DNA of 64,000 bases from Nemania diffusa (taxonomy: Eukaryota; Ascomycota; Sordariomycetes; Xylariales; Xylariaceae). Positions 55,631 through 64,000 of this stretch are shown piece by piece. A model generated the notes under the pieces. The model made no database searches. It was not told where the DNA came from and was given only the letters and a program-made list of their open reading frames with translations. Location of the stretch: contig JBBPUQ010000006.1 in NCBI GenBank assembly GCA_038501195.1, positions 2,108,001-2,172,000 on the forward strand, written 5' to 3'. A program made the position numbers and the translations under genes. Position 1 is the stretch's first letter, and each line of letters begins with the position of its first letter.

Positions 55631-57040
55631 TCACAGCTCTTTCTTCGTTGAAGACGCCCTCTTTTGTACAGAGCCGGGCGGTGCCTTGAGCCCCGCGAAC
55701 ACCAATGCTGACACAACCACAAGGCCTGCGCAGCCCATAGTATAAGCCAGTTCTCTCCCAGCCCACCAATACACGCTGGTGAACAATATTGGTCCCATCC
55801 CCCGGCCTAATTGGCCCCAACTTCTTAAGATTCCCAGCTTGCCGCCGCGCTCATCAGCGCTCACTTCAAAGCTAGCTAATGTGTTCAAGCTGCTCACAAC
55901 AGTAGCCGAGGTCGTTGCTAAACAGGTAGCGGCTATATACAGAGAGCGAACTGTATCCCCGCGCGTGAGAATCGCGAATGCAACTAGACATGCGCCCACG
56001 CCTAGGCGCAGGGTCAGTAGCGGCGGCAGGCGACGTGTAACACCGCCCTGCAAAACCGAAGCCACGAGGCCAATGTAGCCAAGTAGTCGTCCGTTGTTGC
56101 TAGATGTGTATTGGAAAAGATCATAGGTCATAAATGGCAAGGAGAATTCCATTCCGGAGAAAAAGAGCAGGAACAGGAAGTGCACAGCGTTGAGTAGAAT
56201 ATGGGAGTTCGTGCGGGTTACCCGCGTAGGTCCGGTAGCGGTCTTCGGTGCGTTTCTCTCCGTCTTCACCGGCAGCGTTTCCGGGAGGGCGATATATAAA
56301 TACACTGTCTCGGTAACAATAAGCGACAGGGATACGGCAGCGGCGGTTGCGAATGGATTTGCGGCGACCGTGCCGATCGAGCTCAAATATGCGCCGAGAG
56401 CGGGCCCGAAGGTGAAGGCGATAGAGAAGCATGCACCGATCAGAGCCATGGTCGAGCCACGGTTATTCTCATCGGATATATCGGTTGCGATGGCGGTAGC
56501 TAATTGCACGTTACCCTCGGACAACCCGCCGACAATGCGCGATGCCAAGAACGTCCTGAAGTCGACGGCTACGACCCAAAGGAGCACAGACAGTATGTTT
56601 CCAGCCATGCTGGCGAGGAGCGCAGTTCGCCGTCCATATTTGTCGGAAAGACTCCCGATGATAGGAGATGCAATAGCCTGTAAAAGAGAGAAAAGGCTCC
56701 CCAGGGCGCCACCTAACAGGACAATGTCGTATCGCGAGTCGATGGGTCGGGAAAAAGAGGATTTGTAGGCGTTTAAGCCGTCGAGGATCCGAGCGAGAAC
56801 GGTGGTTCGTGAGCCTGGGCCGGCTTCGCTATTGCGATAGAATTCGAGGAGCTTCGGGAAAAGCGGGAGAATGAAAGTGAAGGAGATCTGCGAAATCGAG
56901 GAGCACCTTCGGTTAGCATGCAAGCGGCTTTCCTACTCATCGTGCTGTCAAGTGGTCATGGCGCTTACCAAATCCAATAACAAGGACACGAAGACGACCC
57001 TGAGTACCCTCTTCCGCAGCGAAGCATCAACCGGCGCCAT
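55631..57040 (-). CDS. MFS transporter, DHA1/TETRAN (MFSD10)-like
   Basis: Exons 57040-56969 and 56887-55631 are joined across an 81-nt intron (GTAAGC...CGCAG) to 442 residues. The first exon, MAPVDASLRKRVLRVVFVSL through LLDL, joins ISFTFILPLFPKLLEFYR to complete transmembrane helix 1. The motif-A loop is IIGSLSDKYGRRTALL. Twelve hydrophobic segments can be traced with a central loop (LPETLPVKTERNAPKTATG). The ISDENNRGSTMALIGACFSI block is typical of drug:H+ antiporter-1 members related to tetracycline transporters and animal MFSD10. The expected location is a plasma or organellar membrane; the substrate is unknown. An upstream in-frame extension of the first exon also exists but lacks homology-like sequence, so the start at 57040 is preferred. 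Confidence 0.88.
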
Positions 57041-59625
57041 TGTGTACGAGCCTCTATATGCAGCAACCTTTACAGCGCGAAGAGAATATGGTCGTTGCCA
57101 GAAATGGAATGAATTGTCGATGTGTCGGACTTCGGGCCAGCGATGCGACTCGACACGTATAATACTGCGTGGTGGGGAGATGCGAGGATGGAAGATCAAC
57201 AGAAAAAGAAGAAAAAGAAAAAAGTCTACAGAGCTACAGAGTAGGCAGCCAGATAGCCAGGTAGCTAGCACAGCCGTGCACTGCCGCCGAGACAAGAACA
57301 CGTTTTCGAATGTTCTTGGGGAAGAAGCTGAATAGGGATTTCATCAACATCCCTTTGGACAACTATCCTCACTGCAAACTGTAAAGCCACAGATGATGCG
57401 ATGATGTTGAATTCTGGTACCGGAGCTCCGCCAAGCGCCTAGATGGGTAAGTAGCTGCTAACCTAGATAGGAAAGGTATCGGTATCGGATTCGTTTAGCT
57501 GCGTGGCTCAGCTCGCGGCACTCACTCGACTACCAAACAACCTCCTATCAGCAGCAATACGGCGTACACAGTATGTACTATGCCCAACGTAGACTAAAAG
57601 TAACTACATTAGGAATCTACCTTAGCGCGCCCGGGATTTAGCGAGGTACATTGCCATTAAATGCCCGTGCTTCTGCCGTCCCATGTACCCATGTGTCCCC
57701 CATGTCGTCATAAACCACCCCTTTGGAAACATGTCAATTAGGCACCCGTTTTCTTTTAGGAATACCCAAAACAACCTAACAAAACACCAACCGCAGCAAC
57801 AAGTCCAGGTCACGATAACTACTGCGAAATGTGCAATTAGTAGCTTCACATCACATTGGAGAAAAGAAGCATTGTCAGATGTCCTGCCTCGTCCCTTACG
57901 TAAACAGGTACACGTCATGCTATGATTACATGTAGGTATCTACCTATCATGAAAATTCTTAGTTCTCGCTCATCATCAGCCTCCATCTTTATGGTTACAT
58001 TTCCGTTCGCGCCACACATAGCCAATACGAGTTTCCATGCTAAAAATTCTACCCGAAATCAGAGTCTGGATTGACGGGTCACAGTTGTATTCCGTTTTAT
58101 ACAGTACGACTAGATAGGTATTCCAGTCTACGAGAAGCGGTCAATTACACATCTACTAGCTTCAATAGCAATCTAAGCCAAGTTCATTTTTCGTTAGCTG
58201 AAGGCTTGATTAGTGGGCTCGAACTCCAGCACAAGTGAACCAAAATAGATATATAATATTTAATTCTTAACACTTCATTTTCGTCCCGTGTTGCTTACTA
58301 AAATGCTCATTTACTTAGACAGGCAACAAACCAACTTGTTCACGATGAAATATCTACCCGAAGTGTATGGCTGGTGCTAGTATAGACATGGGCCAGGGAG
58401 TGCTGCTCAGGGGCTGACCGCCATTAACTATTATACTAGTGTTTGTTGTGCAGTACACAACAAGATAAGTTGGAGGTTAGACCTCTACCGTGGTACGATA
58501 ACCGGTCTCGACCAATACTAAATTCTGGTAGTATGCATCAAGATATGTGATAGAAGAGGTTCCTGCATAGCCAAGTCCGGGATCAAAGTGCCTAGACGAT
58601 TAGGGAATCGGCTCGATCCATAGGAAACACATCCCCCTCCCGCGGGAGGAGAAGGAGGGGATAGGTCTGATATGGCCCATGAAGAAGTTTTCCATGATCC
58701 AAGAGACGACTATTGGCCAGCCCTCGAAGCGAGCAACCCGCAACAGGTAGGTTTCATCGAGATATAGATACCAAGCCAAGCTACTCGGCCTATTTCTTTA
58801 AGCTGACACGCGCGAGCGAATTGCGGCCCCTCATCATCCAATGCAAGACTGTAAATGACGTACTGCTAGACCTGCACTTCCTATCCACCGGTGACCACGC
58901 CAGGGAGTCGATGACATAAACATGGCTTGCAATTGGACACGAGAAACGGAGCCGGAGTCGGGTATAGCCCGACGGATGCAGCGGAATAGTGTCCCCATAT
59001 TTCGATGTTGTGTTATCCCGTTGCCTAGAATGCCTATAGTCCCTATTATCGCACATAGGTAGGCGGCCCCAGATGGATAACCGGCACGCCAATTTGCGCA
59101 CACGTGCTCTAGATTCTGCCTAGGGCATCCATAAAATTGCAAAGGGTTGAAAAGCAATGCTGGTTTGAAGTCGAACGGCACAAAAGCGGGTTTCGCTTTG
59201 CACAGCCGATTTCCCAAGTCCACCTACCCCCCAGCCTCAGCGCCCTTCTCGCGGTATGTAGGTCGAGGGTATTAGATAGTCTAGATACTTATTCTAGATA
59301 CCTATTGGAGACTACAGACGTATTCCAAATCCAATTCAGCGTAGGTGGTTGTCATCCTTACCGTATCAGAAAGAATGGGCTTCTGTTGGCCGCAGCCACG
59401 CATGCAGAACTCCGGGTACGGGCCCGAATCATGTTACATACACTCGGCAGGATTCTCAAGGTACACAAGGGGGTCCGAGTATCTCAATAGATAGAAGGGG
59501 CATGATGTTGGAGAAGTATAAGAATTGAGAAAATCCTCCAATGTTACCCTCGTAGATCTCAGTAGACGCCATTGACTAAGGATTAATTCAAGACTGTCAA
59601 GACTGAATACTCACATCTAATCAAA
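57041..59625. other. Long intergenic region, no gene recognised
   Basis: About 2.6 kb without a supportable gene. Several 60-130-codon frames occur (for example 58834-59223 minus and 59137-59490 plus) but lie in mixed-composition DNA with no family features. A GGGAGGAGAAGGAGGGG purine tract lies near 58640-58660. The right end includes the promoter of the peroxygenase gene. Confidence 0.4.
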
Positions 59626-60709
59626 ATGAAGTTCACTACTCTCTTGTTTCCTGCCGTTGTCTTGGGCGCCGCTTGCCCATATGGCACTTACCAACCGGAA
59701 GAGCCAACCGACAGTATGTGAAGCGCATGAAGTTTTGTATAGTCCCAAATATGGAAGGCAAATTCTGACACTGGTGGTTACTACTAGCTCGTGGTGTCTG
59801 CCCCATGCTTAACACTCTTGCGAATCACGGCTACCTGCCTCGCAACGGCAGAAATATCAACGAGAACCAGACTGTGCAAGCCCTGTACGATGGCCTGAAC
59901 CTGGCGCCTGACTTCGGTGCCTTCTTGTTCAGGGCAGGCCGCTTGTCGAACCCTAAGCCAAATGCGACGACTTTTAGTCTCGACGATCTCGACCGCCACG
60001 ACCTTTTCGAGCACGATGGAAGTTTAAGGTACGTTGATGTTCCTCTATAACTTCGCCATCCAGAATACTGCGTAGAGCTTTGACTAATAGAGGTTGTGTG
60101 ACAGCCGACAAGACGCCTACTTTGGACAATGGAGCAGGTTCAACCAAACTGTCTGGAATTGGACTACACAGTATTATACCGATGACTTGCTAAACGTGCA
60201 AATCGTCGCCAACGGCCGTGCCCAGCGCCAAACGCGCTCGAATCTCACGAACCCAATGTATTCGCTATCAGAAGTCGGCTACCTATTCAGCGTAGCAGAG
60301 AGTGCCGCGATCCTCTCTATCCTGGGAGATAAGGCTACTCAGACCTGCCCCAAGAAATTCGCCGATTACTTGTTTAGTAAGAAAACCTCTAGGCATGCTA
60401 GAAATTTTGATAGTACAGATGGACTAATATTTTTACGTACGCCGTAGCGAACGAAGAACTTCCCTTTGCCGTCGGCTGGCAGAGATCGAATGTTTCAATC
60501 ACTTTACAGGACTTAGTCACCACCTTCCTGTACGTATTACTTAGCTTTCCAGTCCCCTAACTGCAAGGCTTTCAGATTTCAGTTCCTTGCAAAACCACTC
60601 GGAAAATGTAAACCATTACTGACAAATCGTTCCGGACAGTGCTATTCAGAGCGCCACTGCGTTCCCCCCTCGTCCCCCTCCGGACAGCAGCGTTGATATC
60701 TTCAACTAG
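59626..60709 (+). CDS. Short haem-thiolate peroxygenase (UPO/chloroperoxidase family)
   Basis: Five exons, 59626-59713, 59788-60028, 60105-60376, 60448-60529 and 60640-60709, join in frame to 250 residues. A short signal peptide (MKFTTLLFPAVVLGAACPYG) precedes the mature enzyme. The proximal haem motif is VCPMLNTLANHGYLPRNGRN with Cys about 34, the PCP-type ligand, although Pro is replaced by Val before the Cys. The distal acid-base/magnesium motif is EHDGSL near residue 104 (E-H-D), completed by SRQDAYFG across the second intron. Length matches the short UPO group. These secreted enzymes use hydrogen peroxide to oxygenate or halogenate aromatic and aliphatic compounds. All key residues except that Pro are present, so it is probably active. 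Several N-glycosylation sites (NQT, NAT, NQT) fit secretion. Confidence 0.88.
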
Positions 60710-63700
60710 AGGTGTGCGTAAGAGGCGAAACTCACTGGGCAGCTATTAATACCGAGGACGCGATACATATTGGTGATGAAAAGATTCTAGTGTTGGTTGC
60801 ATGTTCAGGTGGCTATAGGTGCTAATTGGCCACTGTTTCGGCAACAACAATGCATCGATGCTCAATTATCTCAATAACCATCCACACTCGAAAAGTAGGC
60901 TGATTCAACTATACAGCAATAAAATCCTATATTTCATCATTATTGAAGCCGACTAATGGCTCCTAGACCTAATAATTAGAAAATTATGTTCTCTTATACA
61001 AGATTAGTTAAATTCCATAGCGTAGATAGATCAAACTGACCTCCCAGACCTGATACACCGCTGCTACTCATATAAGAAATATTTATGTAGATTTAGTGCT
61101 AATATGAATATTAAACCCTAGAAAAGGGGACGATACTAGTTCTTGCTATATAATTCCATTCCTAGAGCTTTTTTTCAGTCAGCCCACTTTTAGCTACCCA
61201 TACCTTTTAGATCCAACTATTCAATACATGGTATGGAAGCTTCCAGGATCGGTGTTGGAGCATGAAAATGGAGCCCCGATCCTATGAAAGTCAAAGTCAG
61301 GCAATGTCATTGGTTTAAGCTGTTATCACTAGCCTTAGTTTATGCAGTGCTGATGCTGAAAGCAGATCAGTTGCTTCAATGTAATCAAGGTTATATTTCC
61401 AAAATGAGCCAAATAAGAGACGATTACCTATCAGTAGGAAGCTATCAACTTGTCACGGAGCTAAACCATGAGGCGTTTAGGAATATATGGCATGGGCCGC
61501 GGCTTATATAAGTCAGCAGATTATTTAATCCTGCTGGTCTAGATATAAACTTTGGGACGAATGAAGTTATGTTTCAATGGATATTTTAATTTATATGCAA
61601 TTGTAAATTGCGTCCGTCAAGCCAATAAATGGTGACTCGATTGCATCTTCACTACCAAGTTATATTCCTCTATCTATTATACTCCCACGCCAGTGACATG
61701 CCTAAGAACAGTACTTTGAGGTATCTTAGCTTCTCAATTTGGTTATAGATTCCGATGAAATGTACGGTACAAGATATATATGTAGATAGTAGAGTTCAAG
61801 TAACTTAGGCCAAAATGCTTTTCTCGACCGAACTAAGTGACCTCCTCGTCTGTCGCCCGTGTTAGATTAATACCTTTGCACATATCGCTAGGTCTATATT
61901 CAATAGGGCTAATACAACCCATAGGTCCTAGTAGCGCAGTCTGTACTTCTCTAGATTGGAGTGGCATGAAGATTGCGGTCGTGGAATTTGTTAGTCACTA
62001 AGATGGACCATATATATGCACGTATGAAGGAGGACCCTAAGCCTCTGAGGTTCCTGGTACTACGACTCGTGATTAACGTGGATGCAATTCAGGATAGCCG
62101 TATCATGGCTCTAGTCTATGATCTCAAACTTCAGTGTGTTAAAGGTGCCTAGCTTGGTCAGTCCCTGCCTGTTAATTGACATAACAATTGAAAATTTGTA
62201 GGGAGCTCCGATCTAACTCGCAGAGGAATTGTCACGGAACAGAACTGCAACGCTAAATCACAACACAACTAATGCAGAATGCAAAAGTAGAACGTTGTCA
62301 AGGTGGGAACCTTGACCATTTGCAGCCACTTATAAGGCTTCACGATTAGGATCGTGACAGGAATGCAGTTATTCAGCTCTGACGCTTAAATAAAGGTCCT
62401 TCGGATGCAACTTCAAGTCGACCAGACCGCCTGGGAACAAGCAGTCGGGGATGACTATATCAGACTCTCTGAGATAGATGCCTTCGACATTATTGCTCAA
62501 CTGCGTCGAAGTAGGCAAATTCAAGATCATGTCCATTACGTGGAGGCGGGCATTCATTTACTTCTCGAATGGTGCTAATCGAGCAAGCAGCTACATGTAG
62601 CTCTCGGCAAGCAGTCAGCTTCAGAGCAGCTAGCGTAGATGCTATATACGAATCAGACGGCCCATTATTGGTGGCGACAGCGCGGATATGGTCGGCGACA
62701 TATCGCTTAGTGATGTCGTCGGTTTCATGCAAATGCTCAAATGGTATCGCCCGTTGCCGCTTCATAAGCCAAGGGTGCGCAACACATTAACTATAGTAAA
62801 CAAGACTTGGGTTGCTAGAAATCTTGGACAGAGGGCCTTCAATAGAATTTACGTTGTGCTTACAACGAGCAACTTGGCTTTGCAGCCGCGACAGGCTTAT
62901 AGATCCACGTACTATCGCCGGAGACTGGCAATTAGTGAGGTTGAGAAATGCTGAAAAGAAGCCTCGTCTACTCGGTCAACTGAAACGTCATGGAGATGGG
63001 GTTAGAATAGTTGACAATTGACACGTGTCGGAGCATTTTATTCATTCAGCCTGAGAATTTATGACGATAGCTGCTAAATATAGTAGAAATATTAGTGGAA
63101 GGATGATCGACGCAATGACGTAGTACATACTAAAACACTCTGCGAATTAAACATGCGGCCCGGTGCGGGTTTAGTTTGTAAAGGTTAGGTAGGTTAGATA
63201 ACACCTAGGCATATAGCCTTGGGTATTACGGAAGACCTAAACTGTTCCCTTGGCTGCCTAGGGTTTTTGGGGGTTCAGACTTCCTTACCTAGTACGTGGA
63301 GAGCCCTCGTTTTCTCTCTCCAAGACTTTCATTTTAAAAGCTCGAGTCCTACGTTCCCTACGCAAGAGGTAGGTAGTGAACACTATCTATATACTAATAA
63401 CGAAGGATTCTATGCATAGAACAAAGGTGACGATCAGAAGATCATCATTCGCGCATTCGCTTAGAGTAGGTATGGCAAGACCTCTTGCGCGTTTCCGCGA
63501 CAGGAAGGTCGCAAAACGGCACTTGTCCACAGGGGAAATGATGATCGTGGCAGAGATGGGATGGGCGACGGTATTTGTCGTACTTACCCGGTCGGCCCCT
63601 GCTCAAACGTTTATTAGCGTTTATGAGCTATTAGACGACCGCGCTAGGGCTGAAAGGATTCGACTTGATTGGTCCCGGTCCGTTGGAGCTGAGCTGGCCT

Positions 63701-64000
63701 GCAGGTCCCAGTCAGCCCTGTACGCTAGCTGCTGATGGTGCTATCTCGGTAGTGCAACAGATGCTGCAGCTTCAGGGGGGGCAACATCGGGATGGCATGC
63801 CGTCGATATTTACATGGCGCACCTCCTGCATGCTCGCTCGTCGCCATGGCGGCGCGCATCTTTCCTCATTTCATATCTGTTTTCTTTCCGCCTCTCTATG
63901 TCTGCAATGCCCAAATGATCGAATCGCTGGAGCAGTGCGGGTTCGAGGATATCTGTTCCCATTAACGAACGAAGATCGATCATTAAACGCTGTCTGTAAA
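60710..64000. other. Gene-poor AT-rich end of the window
   Basis: No supportable gene in 3.3 kb. AT-rich DNA with short frames. A pair of adjacent minus-strand frames (62765-62490 and 62557-62369) could be a decayed gene but matches nothing I know. A plus-strand frame at 63376-63735 becomes GC-richer but has no recognisable domain and may be the start of a gene beyond the window. Confidence 0.4.

Noticed and set aside
57622..57918. 98-codon minus-strand frame with hydrophobic segments
   Set aside because: No family resemblance and located in a long gene-free region; likely chance.
1..64000. CRISPR array, rRNA, bacterial-type operons, LTR retrotransposon or helitron
   Set aside because: No regular direct repeats with spacers, no rRNA signature, no paired LTRs or pol/gag motifs were seen; the DNA is eukaryotic nuclear.

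Overview
This window is nuclear DNA from a filamentous ascomycete (Pezizomycotina, probably a Sordariomycete). Genes are monocistronic and carry short introns with GTAAGT/GTGAGT donors, CTAAC-type branch points and YAG acceptors. The protein families are typical of such fungi: WSC, CFEM-like, monocarboxylate-type MFS, TOXE-type bANK regulator, short unspecific peroxygenase and DUF7726. All exon models come from reading splice signals and reading frames by eye; no database search was possible.

Layout. 1-16 kb is a housekeeping arm: a WSC membrane protein (cut by the window edge), a GPI-anchored secreted protein, a DBF2/SidB-type NDR kinase, a WBP11 splicing factor, an MCT-like MFS transporter, phosphopantothenate-cysteine ligase (CAB2) and a tRNA-like gene. 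16-36 kb is the remains of a secondary-metabolite cluster: a P450, an alpha/beta hydrolase, a highly reducing polyketide synthase, a FAD-linked oxidase, a second P450 and a DHA2-type MFS pump. All carry stops, frameshifts or deletions, and a C-terminal FAD-oxidase fragment lies at the right edge. Two genes inside this stretch are still open: a bANK (basic region plus ankyrin repeats) regulator and a short-chain dehydrogenase. 36-52.6 kb holds an ankyrin protein, a very Ser/Thr-rich secreted protein, an epoxide hydrolase, a tRNA-Arg gene, a SAM methyltransferase, a small secreted protein, a second SDR and a large coiled-coil protein. 53-64 kb holds a DUF7726 protein, a DHA1 MFS transporter and a short haem-thiolate peroxygenase, then a gene-poor, AT-rich end.

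How the genes relate. The cluster remnants together would have made an oxidised, exported polyketide: HR-PKS backbone, hydrolase for release or editing, two P450s and FAD oxidase for tailoring, MFS pump for export, bANK factor for control. Several of the in-frame stops look like CAG to TAG or TGG to TGA/TAG changes, as expected from RIP or methylcytosine decay, so the pathway appears dead.

The most unusual signal is at 43883-44012. It is a complete 73-nt cloverleaf for tRNA-Arg(CCU), but only after removing a 57-nt insert from the D-loop. That insert has the full signature of a spliceosomal intron (GTAAGT, GCTAAC, TAG) and is not at the canonical 37/38 tRNA intron site.
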